This document shows, piece after piece, positions 36,708 through 48,384 of a stretch of DNA of 64,000 nucleotides. The notes under the pieces are model-generated. The model saw only the letters and a program-made list of their open reading frames with translations, had not been told where the DNA came from and searched no databases. The stretch comes from Phytophthora quininea (taxonomy: Eukaryota > Oomycota > Peronosporomycetes > Peronosporales > Peronosporaceae). Numbering within the stretch: the first letter of the stretch is position 1; each line of letters begins with the position of its first letter. The stretch lies in the NCBI GenBank assembly GCA_011947345.1, contig JAAVTG010000554.1, positions 372,001-436,000 of the forward strand. Reading direction: 5' to 3'. Made by a program: the position numbers and the translations under genes.

Positions 36708-39056
36708 ATGGTGAAGCTCTGGCTGGCAGCAGCGACAGCAGCGCTTCTGTCGCTGTCTACCCCGGTATTCGCGGCAACCGCCGCCGAGGAGAGTGTGTTC
36801 GATGCCAAGGCCCAGTCTATCGTCGATGGCTTCTCCATGGCCCAAGTCATCGGACAGATGACCCAGATCGACATCAGTCTTGTGATCAACCCCAAGGACA
36901 ACACGCTCAACGAGGACTGGGTGCGGCTGTACGCCCAGCAGTACGTCGGCTCGTACCTCAACACGATTTGGGACGAGCCCATGGGCGAGAAGTATGGCTG
37001 GAACGCCACCGAGTTCCGCGCCGTAGTCTCCCGCATCCAGGAGATCACGATGGAGGAGAACAACGGCCACCCGATGATCTACGGCATTGACTCGGTCCAC
37101 GGCGCCAACTACGTCAGTGGAGCCGTCATCTTCCCCCAGCAGATTAACAGCGGCGCCAGTTTCAACCCCGACCTAGTCTATCAGGTTGGCAGGATCACTG
37201 CGAGGGACACCCAAGCCGCGGGCATCCCCTGGGTGTTCGGCCCCATTCTCGAGATCTCTCAGAACCCGCTGTGGTCTCGCACGTACGAGACGTTCGGTGA
37301 GGACCCGTACACGGTGTCGGTCATGGCGGACGCCATCGTGCGCGGTCTCCAGAGCCACAACCAAACGGCTGCCTGCATGAAGCACTTCATCGGGTACTCC
37401 AAGACCCCTACCGGCCACGACCGCGACAACGTCATTATGGCCGACTACGACCTGCTCAACTACTTCCTGCCGCCGTTCAAGGCTGCCATGGATGCCGGCG
37501 CCTTGTCCACGATGGAGAACTACATTTCCATCAACGGCGACCCGGTGATCTCCAGCTCCCGAATCCTCAAGGACTTACTCCGATCGGACTTAGGTTTCGA
37601 CGGGGTGCTGCTCTCGGACTGGAACGAGATCAACAACCTCAAGGATTGGCACCGCATTGTCAACAGCTACGAGGAAGCCGTGGCGTTGTCGCTCAAGGAG
37701 ACGTCGCTCGACATGAGTATGGTGCCCAATGACACCAAGTTCATCGACTACGCCACCAACATGCTCAAGACGTACCCTGAGAACGAGGCCCGCCTTCGCG
37801 AGTCGGCTAAGCGCATCGTCAAGCTCAAACTCAAGCTCGGACTGTACGACACCCCCGTGCCTGGCGCGGACTTTGTGTCGCAGGTCGGCAGTGAGGAGGA
37901 CAAGACTGCAGCGCTGAACATGGCCCGCGAGTCGATCGTGCTGCTCAAGAACGCTGAGGATGTTCTGCCGCTCCCCAAGAACGCGTCCGTCTTCTTGACG
38001 GGTCACTCGGCTAACAACGTGGGCTACCAATGTGGTGGTTGGAGCAAGTCCTGGCAGGGCTACGCCGGCAACATCATGTTCCCGAACGGTGTGTCCGTCC
38101 GCCAGGGCTTCGAGAACTTGGTCGGCAACGAGTCGTTTACCTACTTCAACGGACTTCTCTCAAACGGATCGATCTCGGATGCGGACCTGGCGACGGCGGT
38201 GGAACTCGCCAGCCAGCACGAGTACACGGTTGCCGTCATCGGCGAGCCGAATTACACCGAGAAACCCGGTGACCTTGACAACCTCGAACTTCCTGAGGGC
38301 CAGGTAAAGTACATCGAGGCTCTGCGCGCTACCGACACAAAGATGATCGTCGTCCTGTTCGAGGGCCGCCCTCGTCTACTCGGTTCGATCCCGGACCACT
38401 CGATGGCGATCATCGACGGTTTGCTTCCGTGCGAACTCGGTGGCCAGGCCATGGCGGAGATTCTCTACGGCGAGGTGAACCCGAGCGGCAGACTGCCGAT
38501 CACGTACCCGAAGGACCCGGCCAACATTGCCATTCCGTACAACCACCGTGTCACCACGCGCTGCGCCTGGGACAACTGCTGGCAGCAATGGGACTTTGGC
38601 TCGGGACTCAGCTACACCAAGTTCAACTACTCGGCCGTCACACTAGACACGACGACGATCACCAGCGCAGACCAGACCCTCACCGCCACCGTCACCGTCA
38701 CCAACGCGGGCTCCCGCGCCGGCAAGGAGACAGTCATGCTGTTCCTGATCCAGCCATTCCGTAAGATCTCGGTGCCGGAAGTCAAGCAGCTCAAGAAGTT
38801 CAAGAAGATCGAGCTCCAGCCGGGCGAGTCCATGGACGTCTCGTTCACGCTGACAACCGACGACCTGAGCGTGTACTACCCGCAGATCGGCAAGGGCCTC
38901 AAGCGGATCTTCGAGGACAGCGACTACGTCGTGGCCATCAAACCCGAGACGTGGTGCGACGTGTACAACAACATCACGAACCCGCAGTGCGCCGAGTTTA
39001 CCGTGGATACGAGCAGCGGCGCCGGCACCGTCAACGTCGGCGGTGGACTCTTGTAG
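36708..39056 (+). CDS. GH3 beta-glucosidase, copy 3 (intact)
   Basis: The only copy that reads in one frame, 782 aa. Signal peptide MVKLWLAAATAALLSLSTPVFA. GIDSVHGANY and KHFIGYSKTPTGHDRDN in the N-domain; nucleophile Asp about residue 304 in GVLLSDWNEINNL; SIVLLKNAEDVLPL; CGGWSKSWQGYAGN; ELGGQAMAEILYGEVNPSGRLPITYP; Fn3-like C-terminus ending in GAGTVNVGGGLL. It is the reference for judging the single-base breaks in copies 1, 2 and 4. Role as above: extracellular beta-glucosidase, probably active on plant cell-wall or own-wall oligosaccharides. Confidence 0.95.
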   Translation: MVKLWLAAATAALLSLSTPVFAATAAEESVFDAKAQSIVDGFSMAQVIGQMTQIDISLVINPKDNTLNEDWVRLYAQQYVGSYLNTIWDEPMGEKYGWNATEFRAVVSRIQEITMEENNGHPMIYGIDSVHGANYVSGAVIFPQQINSGASFNPDLVYQVGRITARDTQAAGIPWVFGPILEISQNPLWSRTYETFGEDPYTVSVMADAIVRGLQSHNQTAACMKHFIGYSKTPTGHDRDNVIMADYDLLNYFLPPFKAAMDAGALSTMENYISINGDPVISSSRILKDLLRSDLGFDGVLLSDWNEINNLKDWHRIVNSYEEAVALSLKETSLDMSMVPNDTKFIDYATNMLKTYPENEARLRESAKRIVKLKLKLGLYDTPVPGADFVSQVGSEEDKTAALNMARESIVLLKNAEDVLPLPKNASVFLTGHSANNVGYQCGGWSKSWQGYAGNIMFPNGVSVRQGFENLVGNESFTYFNGLLSNGSISDADLATAVELASQHEYTVAVIGEPNYTEKPGDLDNLELPEGQVKYIEALRATDTKMIVVLFEGRPRLLGSIPDHSMAIIDGLLPCELGGQAMAEILYGEVNPSGRLPITYPKDPANIAIPYNHRVTTRCAWDNCWQQWDFGSGLSYTKFNYSAVTLDTTTITSADQTLTATVTVTNAGSRAGKETVMLFLIQPFRKISVPEVKQLKKFKKIELQPGESMDVSFTLTTDDLSVYYPQIGKGLKRIFEDSDYVVAIKPETWCDVYNNITNPQCAEFTVDTSSGAGTVNVGGGLL

Positions 39057-39673
39057 ACGAATGAAGCCAACCTTTCGCTTTGAGGGAAGAAGCGTAGAAT
39101 AAACCCGCTTGATCATCTACTCAATCCATCCCGATCGCCATTTACATTTGCCGCTGCTCCCACAGACACTCGAGCAGACCACCGCCGATCCAGGTCGCCT
39201 TGACGTGATCTGGCGCCGATGGGATCCAGTTGCACATCTCGCAAATTTTCTACTACATTCCGCCAGAAAAACGAATTGAGCTGCAGCGTTGTCGACAAGT
39301 CGTCGTTCAGGTAGCTACGGCCCACCGCGTGGTCGGTCTAGCACTGCTGTACTCGGTAATGCATTTATCCGTTGACTCTTGAGTGAATCAGCCACTGGTG
39401 CTGATATGGGATCGCTCGGCAACTTGGTCGAGTTGCTGTGCTCTCGCGCTTGCGTAGGGTATGCTCGTCCCGAGCACATGCAGCGCGAGCACTATCCTCG
39501 CGTTACTGCCCGCCGATATTTTGCCGGTCTCGATTATGACGACCAGAGGAACACGAGATGTGGCATCAAGATGCAGTTGCAGCAAGAAATGACGTGTTGC
39601 CCTCAACGACCAGGCTGGGCCAGTCGAGCACCGGACGTCGCCATTCCTCAAATTTCCTAGGAAAAGGCTGATC
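39057..39673. other. Intergenic between GH3 copies 3 and 4
   Basis: No gene seen; expected to hold the promoter of copy 4. Confidence 0.45.
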
Positions 39674-42045
39674 ATGCTGCTGAATTGGTTGCTGGCCACT
39701 GCATCAGTGCTCGTCAGTGGGTCATCGGCCAGCGGCATTGACAGTATCGACTCGCAAGCGCAAGCAATCGTTGACGGATTCTCGACGGCACAAGTGATCG
39801 GCCAAATGTGCCAGCTCGACATCTCCATGGTACTCAACAGGGATCACTCGGTCAACGAAACCCTGGTGCGCCAGTACGCCCAAATGGGCGTGGGGTCGTA
39901 CCTCAACTCGCCGTTTGCAGGATGGAACGCGACGGAATGGCGCAAAGCGATATCGGACATCCAAACGTTCCACATGGACGAGAACGGGGGCCACCCGATA
40001 GTCTACGGACTCGACTCGGTGCACGGCGCGCAGTACGTCAACCAGGCCGTCATGTTCCCGCAGCAGATCAACGCCGGCGCGAGTTTCAACCCCGAGCTCG
40101 CGCACAAGATGGGGAAGGTCACAGCACGTGACACCGGCGCCGCAGGGATCTCGTGGGTCCTCGGTCCTATCCTGGACATCTCGTACAACCCGTTGTGGAC
40201 GCGGACTTTTGAGACGTTCGGCGAGGACCCGTACTTGGCGTCGGCGCTGGGAGCTGCCTACATCCGCGGCGTGCAGAACAACAGCCAAAGCGGGTCGTGC
40301 ATGAAGCATTTCATCGGCTACTCACAGACCACGACGGGCGTCGATCGCGAAGGGTCACCATTTCCGAATACGACTTGCTCAATTACCACGTGCCGGCGTT
40401 CAAGACTGGTATTGAGAGCGGCGCGATGTCGACCATGGAGAACTACATCTCCGTCAATGGTGTCCCGGTCGTCGCCAGTACCAGGATGCTTAACACCCTT
40501 CTGCGCGATGACCTCGCGTTTGGCGGCGTCGTTGTTACTGACTGGGGCGAAGTGAACAATCTTCAGAGTTGGCACCGGGTTGTTAGAACGGAGCACGATG
40601 CAGTGGAGTTGGTGATCGCCAACACGTCGCTCGATATGAGCATGGCGCCATTTAGCGCTGAGTTTATCACCCAGGCCACATATGTACTCGGCAACAACTC
40701 TGCCTACGAAGATCGTCTTCGTGCGTCGGCCAAGCGGATCATCAAGATGAAACTTCAGATGGGGCTGTACGACACACCGGTCCCTGGTAAAGACGACGTG
40801 GCTCTAGTGGGAAACGACGACGACATCGAGGCAGCGCTGGATCTGGCCAGGGAGTCGATGGTGCTGCTTAAAAACAACGACAACGTCTTGCCGCTGTCGA
40901 ACGGCTCGTCGATTTTCCTCACCGGTTTTTCTGCCGACGATGTGGGCATGCAGTGCGGTGGGTGGAGCATCTATTGGCAAGGAACGTCAGGCAACGACGT
41001 ATTCCCGCATGGTATCTCTGTGAAGAAGGGTCTCGAGAACTTGGTCAGCTTGGACAAAGTCACCTACTTCAACGGTCTCAGCAGTGATGGCACGTGTTCG
41101 GATGAAGATCTCTCCACGGCGGTGGGGTATGCAAGCCAGGCGGACTACACCGTTGCTGTCATTGGGGAGGCTCCTTACGCTGAAAAATGGGGAGACATTG
41201 ACGAGTTGACGCTCCCGTTGGGTCAGATCAAATACGTCCAAGCACTTGCAGACGCCGGCGCCAAAGTCATTCTAGTTCTGCTTGAGGGACGCCCGAGGCT
41301 GTTGGGGACGCTGCCAGACTCGGTGGCTGCTGTCATCTACGGCGGATTGCCATGCGAGCTCGGCGGCCAGGCCCTCGCAGAAATCATCATGGGCGAGGCC
41401 AACCCGAGCGGCAGATTGCCGATCACATACCCGAAGAACTCTGGTCACATCATGATCCCGTATCGCCATCGTGTGGACACTCAGTGCACGTATGGGTATT
41501 GCACGATGCAATGGGACTTTGGAGCGGGGCTCAGCTACACAAACTTTTCGTATTCCGACTTGACACTCAGCACGACCGAAGTGACCAGCAACGACGACTC
41601 GGTTTCCGTGTCGGTGACAGTGACAAACAACGGCACGCTGGCCGGCAAGGAGACCGTCATGCTGTTCCTGATCCAGCCGTACCGAGCAATCTCAGTACCG
41701 GAAGTCAAGATGCTGCGCAAGTTTGAGAAGATCGCGCTGGAGGTGGGAGCCTCCACGACTGTGATGTTCTTGTTGACGTCGGACGACTGGAGCGTGTATA
41801 AGCCGCAAATCGGCAGTGGGTTCAAGCGCGTCACTGAGAACGGTGAGTTTGTTGTGGCCATCGGCCCCGACACCAACTGCGACGTGTACAACGACGACAG
41901 AATCGTCAACTCGATGTGCGCGAACTTCACGCTGGCAGCGACGTCAACTACTGTCAACGACAGTACCGGTAGCTCTTCCGCGTCACTGGTGAATATCGCT
42001 TGGTGGGCTACACTTATGAGCTTGGTTGTGGGCTTGACGATGTAA
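39674..42045 (+). CDS. GH3 beta-glucosidase, copy 4 (anchored?)
   Basis: Most divergent member. Starts at 39674 (MLLNWLLATASVLVSGSSASG, signal peptide). GLDSVHGAQYV, KHFIGYSQTTTGVDREG, nucleophile in GVVVTDWGEVNNL, CGGWSIYWQGTSGND, VIGEAPYAEKWGDIDEL, ELGGQALAEIIMGEANPSGRLP. Unlike the others it ends in a Ser/Thr-rich spacer and a hydrophobic tail (LVNIAWWATLMSLVVGLTM), which could be a GPI-anchor signal or a membrane helix, so this copy may stay on the cell surface. One frame change at GGG (40352-40354) in DREGVTISEYD; one missing G gives 790 aa. Confidence 0.9.
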
Positions 42046-42128
42046 GATGAGCTGCTTCCAATACGGGATTCCAAACACGAAACTTTACATGCGATTAGTC
42101 CATACATACATACCTGGATTGTGGGCTG

Positions 42129-43780
42129 CTACGAGTGAACGTCCTTCACCGACTTATCCATGAGCACATTTTCAATCAGCTCCTGGCTGGCTGTGATGTT
42201 GCCGGCTACAGTGCCCAGCATAAAATCCGTTAGAGCTCGAACCGCTGCGGGATCGTACACTGTGTGGTCTTCTTTCTCTGGTGACACCAGAGAGCAAAGC
42301 TGAAGCAGTGAAAACTCGCGCTCGGGGTGGAGGCTGCAGCGCGCTTCGTAAGCGCGTAGCCCTGGTGTCGGAAGCCTAAGCCTTTCACGCGTTGGTCGTC
42401 GAACTCTAGCGGGACGACGCTGGCGACCCAGATGACGATCTCCCGGTCATCCTCTACGTAGCGACGTAGTACCTGCTTGGCACGGAAGTCTGCTCGAGCA
42501 CTGTCCGCGAAGAACTCTTTGGCAAAGTCTTCGATGACTGTATCCGTCGCGTCCAAATGCTAGCCATGCCACCCCAAAGTCAGCCCAAGTCAGACAAAAT
42601 ACCAGCAACAGCCGCCCTTGCTCCTACCTTCATTACTTTCCCCTCGTACATGTTCCCTCGGTGCTTTTCGCCTCCCTTAAAATGGTTCCACACAGCTTGA
42701 CCCGTCGGTCTCATACCAAACGGCATGACTTTGTTGGCGTAAATGTCCAGGTACATGCAGTCGGCGCCTTCACGCATCCGAGCGTCGCGGTGAGTCGTCT
42801 CCATCTTCGCCAGTCCATTCGCAGCGAAGACACTGTCAACTTCACGGTAAGCTCTGTCCAGATGCGCCAGAAGCTCTTTGAAGTCATTCACATCCGCTCG
42901 GAAGTCCAATTTGCGTCCCTGCGAGTATTTGGACTTCTTGGACGGCGACAAGCTGGAACACTCCACCACCTGCTCACATAGCAACAGAATAAGCCACTTC
43001 ACCTACCACAACTAACCCTATTCAGAGTCTACCGACCTGTTGCTTTGCTCTCTTCTGCAGCAAACTCTCGAGACTTCTGGCCATCCGGATCTGGTTCTCC
43101 AGAATGAGTTTGAGCCGCACGTTCTCTCTCTCGGCTTTCTCTCGGCGCCTCCGCTGGCGAGAGGCCACTTCCTTCCACACGTTGGGCACCTGCGGCTCGT
43201 AGACTGACACTGCTTGTCCTCCGTTCTGCTTGTCTCTCTCCTGTCTCTTCTTGTCCAGTTGAATAGCAGCCACACGCCTCGCTCGTGGATGCAGCTGAAG
43301 TGCTCGCAGCTCCAGCTCCAACTGCGCCACCTTCTCCCTGAGATAGGCGAGCTCGATCTTCCTCTCGTTGCGCGCTCTGTTCGGGTCCCCTCTGGTCACT
43401 GGTTTCTTGGGCCCGGAGCTCTTTTTCCTGCCTCGCGAGCTAGCGCCTGACCTCTTTCCTTTAGACGCCGGTACTGACGTTTGTAGACCGAGTTCGAGCC
43501 TCGCAGGGGCTGCATCTGATAGACGGAACGCTGGAGAAGGCGGAGATGATGCTGTCGCCTCGCTACTAGTCGTAGAAGTCCCAATATTTGCTGCGATAGG
43601 AGCCAGCGAGGGCGAAAGCAACTCGATATCGTCTGCTGCAGTCGCCAAAGACGGAGAGAAGGCCGGAGACGCGGACGAGGGCGCAGACACGAAGGACGAC
43701 GTGTCGATGGCGTACTGGTCCACGAAGGACAGCGCCGCCTCGAAGGCGCGCACGGCGTCGTCGTCCTCCAGGAAGGCCAT
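42129..43780 (-). CDS. bZIP + START-like protein 1 (M96-type family)
   Basis: First of six related genes. I recall such proteins being annotated in Phytophthora as 'M96 mating-specific protein family'; function unproven. Start 43780 (MAFLEDDDAVRAFEAALSFVDQY). Exons 43780-43037, 42969-42628, 42559-42129. N-terminus: a short acidic helix, then a bZIP-like basic region (DPNRARNERKIELAYLREKVAQLELEL), a coiled coil (RRRREKAERENVRLKLILENQ), then a C-terminal domain resembling a START/helix-grip fold (FRADVNDFKELLAHLDRAY, VFAANGL, ARADFRAKQVLRRYVEDDREIVIWVA). One frame change at GGGG (42324-42327), likely a missing base; the correct frame then runs to a stop at 42129. Probably a nuclear regulator with a ligand-binding-like domain (inference). 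Confidence 0.75.
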
Positions 43781-43864
43781 CAGCCCGTAATCGGGATGTT
43801 TAACAAAATTTCGTTTTTGCATCGCCGGAATTGTGGGATTTTCTCAAAACACGATTTTAGAGAC

Positions 43865-45197
43865 ATGGAGGACGAGCAAACGCTGGTGGCGGCGCTGGCG
43901 TTCCTGGATGAGTTTGAGCGAGATGTTGGGGGCTCTAGTAACGCTACGACGGCCGTGAAGAAGCCAGAGAGCCAAGTGGCAGCGACTGAAGACAGGAGAT
44001 GGCGCAGCAACGAGCGCAGGAAGTTGATGCGCAGAGCTGGAGTCTACGCCAACCCGAACCGAGTGCGTAACGAGCGTCGGAGGGAGTTGGCGCTGCTTAG
44101 AGAACAAGTGGGGAGCTGCAGATCGATCTGCAGATGCTGCAAAGTGACAAGAACCAGAGGAGCAGGCCCAGAGTCGAGTCGCTGGTGGTCAAGCAGGACG
44201 CAGACGTCATGTCGACCATCTGGAAGGGCATTGCAGACCGACAGCAGCGGAGACGAGTGCAAAGCGAGAGTGAGAACGTTCGACTGAAGCTGGCGGTGGA
44301 GAGACAGCGGAAAGTAGCCGAGACGTTGAAGAGTTTGATCCAAAAGCGGTCGCAGCAGCTGTCGGACGAGTGCTCGTGCTATACGAGGAAGTCCTGCAGA
44401 CGACACCAAGTCGTGCACGATTTGGAGGACGTGAGCGCCTTCGAAGGACTGTTCCAACACATAGACGCTGCTTACCGAGAGGTGGATGTGGTCTTCGCAG
44501 CCAACGGACTCTCAAGCATGGTGCTGACGCCTAGCGACGTCCACATCCAACAGGGCAACGGAGGCAAGTATCTCGAGTTGTTTTGCAACAAAGTGATGCC
44601 TTTCGAGCTGCAAGACGCCACTGAAGTCTTGTGGGAGCATTTCAGTGGCACGGAGAAGCACTGGGACAATGGCAGTCTCTATGAGAAGGCGGCAAAGGTA
44701 AACTAAGCCCCATGGTGACTGGAACAGCCGAAACAGACGTGCTGACATTATCGTGGCATGCACAGGACCTCGACGAGCCGTATACCATACTCGAAGACTT
44801 CACCAAGGAATTGTACTCGAACTCGTCGCGCGCTGACATGAGAACCAAGCAGATTATCCGGCGATATGTCGAGCTGGACCGCGACATTGTCATTTGGGTG
44901 GCGCGAGTGGCCCCTGCGGCGATCAAGCACAAGATGCTGCGAGGGTTGACGTACAACGTTAGGGGCTACGCAGTCATGAAGCACTCGCCTGCGTCGACTG
45001 TAGAGCGCCGTGTCTCGCAGATGCAGTCGTGTACACTCATGTTTCTCGATCCAGAGATGGACGCGATTTACGGCCCCGAGTACTTGCACGCGCTTAGCAA
45101 CTTCCTAGTTGCATACGCTGCGCAGAATATGCGAGCGCATCAGAACCGAATCGAGAACATGTTGGTGGACCAATTGATGCGGCTGCGCGTGCAGTAG
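43865..45197 (+). CDS. bZIP + START-like protein 2 (M96-type family)
   Basis: Start 43865 (MEDEQTLVAALAFLDEF), divergent from copy 1 with 84 bp between start codons. Two exons, 43865-44697 and 44766-45197; the intron falls after YEKAAK. Basic region NPNRVRNERRRELALLREQV shows the N-x7-R spacing of bZIP proteins. It lacks the first intron found in copies 1, 4, 5 and 6: here QQLSDECSCYTRKSC is read straight through. Frame change at GGGG (44110-44113), likely a missing G. Tandem neighbour and close relative of copy 3. Confidence 0.78.
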
Positions 45198-45324
45198 CAA
45201 AGCGAGGATGGAGGCAATGAATTGTACTTGTAGCAATCAACTCTCTCGGCGTCAATCGATCACTTGTATAATAGGCGGTGCCACTGTCTTCGGAGAACCC
45301 TTGAGATTTGTAGCAGTGCAGACG

Positions 45325-46686
45325 ATGGAAGGCGATGACGAGACGCTTCTGGCGGCGTTGGCTTTCCTGGACGAGTTCGAGGAAGACGCAGGTGGGTCTG
45401 GAGGTGGCGCTACGACAGTAGAGACGGCAATACCGAGTCAGGTATGTGCAAGTTTGGGCGTGAATGACGACGACAGGAGGCGACGCACCAACGAGCGGAG
45501 GAAGTTGCTACGCCGAGCTGGAGTCTACGCCAACCCCAACCGAGTCCGCGACGAACGACGTAGGGAGCTGTCGGAGCTGAGAGAGAAGGTGGAGAAGCTG
45601 CAGATCGACCTGCAGGTGCTACAGCATGAGAAGAAGCAGAAGAGCAGGCCTCGAGTCGAGTCGATGGTGGTCAAACAAGACCTGGGAATCATGTCGACTA
45701 TTTGGAAGGACATTGCGGACCGACAACAGCGTCGACGAGTGCAGAGCGAGAGTGAAAACGTTCGGCTGAAGACGGCCGTGGAGAGGCAGACAAAGGTGGC
45801 CGAGACGTTGCAGAGTTTGCTCCAGAAGCGAGCTCGCCAATTGTCGGACGAGTGTTCATGCTTTTCCAACGTCACTTGCAGACGACACCACCAGGTAGTG
45901 CATGTCATGGATCTCGACGCAGACGTGAATTCCTTCCAAACACTCTTTAGACACTTGGACGCCGCCTACTCAGAAGTTGATGTGGTCTTCGCTGCCAACG
46001 GGCTGTCCAACATGGTGCTAACACCCAGCGACGTTCACATTCGAGAGGGAAATGACGGCAAGTGTCTGGAAGTCTTCTCTAACAAAGTGCTGCCTTTTGA
46101 CGTGCAAGATGCAAAAGAGGTCATGTGGGGGTATTTCAGTGGTGTGGAGAAGCACTGGAGTAACGGGAGTCTCTATGAAAAGGCTGCGAAGGTAAACCAT
46201 GAAGTACTACGCCAACGTCTGTAGTGTTTGGTCTAACAACTTTATGCCATGTAGGATCTCGGCGAGCCTTACACGATTGTCGAGGACTTTACCAAAGAAG
46301 TGTACTCGAACTCGTCCCGTGCTGACATCAAGGCGAAGCAAGTTGTGCGACGGTATGTCGAGCTGGACCGCGACGTCGTGATCTGGGTGGCTCGCGTCGC
46401 TCCCATTGCGATTAAGCACAAAATGCTACGGGGTTTGGCGTACAATCTTCGCGGCTACGCGGTCATGAAGCGCTCACCTGCGTCGACTGCGGAGCGCTGT
46501 ATCTCGCAGATGCAATCTTGCACGCTCACGTTTCTTGACCAGGAGATCGACACGATTTATGGCCCCGAGACTTTGAAAGCACTGGCCGGCTTCTTGGTCG
46601 TTAACGCCGCGGAAAACATTCCGGCGCATCAGACTCAAATCGAGAACAGACTGGTGGACCGGGTCCTAAGGCAGCGAATGGGCTAG
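45325..46686 (+). CDS. bZIP + START-like protein 3 (M96-type family)
   Basis: Start 45325 (MEGDDETLLAALAFLDEF); an ATG at 45208 in the same frame is possible but adds a stretch not seen in relatives. Exons 45325-46191 and 46255-46686, with no frame break. Same order as copy 2: acidic N-terminal helix, basic region NPNRVRDERRRELSELREKV, coiled coil, CSCFSNVTCRR, then the START-like part (LFRHLDAAYSEVDVVF, LGEPYTIVEDFTKEVYSNS, RRYVELDRDVVIWVARVAP). Like copy 2 it lacks the first intron, so the two are probably a recent tandem duplication. Confidence 0.82.
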
Positions 46687-46706
46687 TGCGTCGGGACGTG
46701 GCTAAT

Positions 46707-48149
46707 TCACTGCATCCGTTGCTGCAATACCTTATCCACTAGGGCGTTCTCAATGTAGATTTGGTGAGCTCGCATATTTTGTGCCGAGAAGTAAGCAAGG
46801 AAGCTGCTGAGTACTTGGAAATTGTCGATTCCCTGCACTTGGTCGAACGAGATGAGCGAGCAGGACTGCAGTTGAGATACTTCTCGTTCTTGTGTTGAGG
46901 CTTGAGAGCGTTTCGTTAGCAGGTACGCTTGGACGTAATAGCTCAGACCACGAAGCATCTTGTGCTTGATCGCGACAGGAGACGCGTGAGAGACCCAGAT
47001 GATCAAGTCGCGGTCTTTCTCCACATAACGCCGCAGCACTTGCTTGATTCGTATCTCGGCTCGGGCGTTGTGTGAGTGGACTTCCTTCGTAAAGTCCTCG
47101 AAAATGGTGTACGATTCATCAAGATCCTGCAACCAAAACAGTTAAAAAAACAACAGGAACTGCTCCATAACAAACTACTTTACCTTCGCTGCCTTCTCGT
47201 ACAAAACGCCGTTGCCCCAGTGCTTCTCTGGACCGCGTAAATGAGTCCAAGCGGCCTCTTTAGCGTCCTTGAAGCGGAATGGCAGCACTTTGTTAGCGAA
47301 CAACTCGAGGAACTTGCCTTCGTCACTCTCTTGAATATGCACGTCACTGGGCGATAGCACTGTATCAGCTAGGCCGTTGGCAGCAAACACAGTGTCGATG
47401 GACTTGTACGCTTCATCCAGGCGCTGCAGAAGCTCGTGGTAAATTTTGTCCTCACGAATGTCAAGTGCATGGACGACGATATGATGAGTGAGATTGGGTC
47501 GATCCATGAACGGAGAGCACTCGGAAACCTGCAGCAAACACATCCAATGAGCGTCTCCCAACACACTAACAGCTACAGTGATCGGTCCTACTCGTACCAG
47601 TTGACTTGCTCTTCGCTGCAGCAAACTCGTCAAGTTCTTGGCCACTTTGCGCTGTCGTTCCACCGCAAACTTGAGTCGGATATTTTCTTGCTCTGCGTCG
47701 GTCCGTCGTCGCTGCTGTCGATCTGCAATCTCCTGCCACATTGTAGACATCTGCGGGGTCAACGCCGTCGAAACCAGTGCCTTCCGACCACTCGGTTGCT
47801 GCGGTTTCTTCACTGCTGCACGAGTGCGCAGCTTTGTCAGGTCGATCTGCAGCCTCTCAACCTGTTGGCGCAGACTGACAATTTCCAGTCGGCGGTCGTT
47901 GCGCGCTCGGTTCGGGTTGCCGTAGACGCCAGCCTTGCGTAGAGACTTACGTCGCGCATTGAGCTCCGTTCGTCGTCTCCTCTCGTCGTCACCGTCTCCT
48001 TGAGTGCTCGAAGCAGCATCTTCTTGTGCCGAATTAGACGTCGACGAACTCTGCAGCGTCACGAGACCATCACCCACAGCGAATTCGTCGACGAAAGACA
48101 GAGCCGCCTGGAAACTCTGCTCGTCATCGTCCAGGTCGATTCTGCTCAT
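46707..48149 (-). CDS. bZIP + START-like protein 4 (M96-type family)
   Basis: Start 48149 (MSRIDLDDDEQSFQAALSFVDEF). Exons 48149-47598, 47528-47184, 47126-46707, no frame break. Basic region NPNRARNDRRLEIVSLRQQVERL, coiled coil RRTDAEQENIRLKFAVERQ, then VSECSPF, YHELLQRLDEAYKSIDTVFAANGLAD and ESYTIFEDFTKEVHSHNARAEIRIKQVLRRYVEKDRD across intron 2. Convergent with copy 3 (20 bp between stops). Serves as the intact three-exon reference for the family. Confidence 0.82.
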
Positions 48150-48280
48150 GGTCTGCAATGTGAGTCTGCAAACGAACTAGGGAGCTGAGTGTACAAAATG
48201 CGGCCGCGATTTGTCCCACATGGACGACCTCAAGCCACAAGATCATCTGTGTGGAGCAGCTTTTTATCGACCTAATTAAG

Positions 48281-48306
48281 TACTGAAAGGGTTAACCCTT
48301 TCAGTA
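48281..48306. repeat. Perfect 26-bp palindrome
   Basis: TACTGAAAGGGTT followed directly by its exact reverse complement. Lies about 130 bp upstream of copy 4's start, at the border between the gene cluster and the transposon-rich block. It could be a regulator site or the fused ends of a small element. Confidence 0.85.
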
Positions 48307-48384
48307 TCGGATTGGGAATGGGTTCTTGACCGCGTTTGCTCGATGCTGGATAAGCATTAACAAACAACACGCGCATGGCACGGA

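Noticed and set aside
36569..37100. Alternative plus- and minus-strand ORFs overlapping the start of GH3 copy 3
   Set aside because: Copy 3 has a clear signal peptide and family match in its own frame.
31132..40555. GH3 copies 1, 2 and 4 as pseudogenes
   Set aside because: Each has exactly one single-base break in a G or C run, and adding one base restores full family length. Sequence error is more likely.
30617..42045. Many long minus-strand ORFs inside the GH3 array
   Set aside because: They are shadows of the strong plus-strand codon bias; none has a domain and they recur at matching positions in the paralogues.
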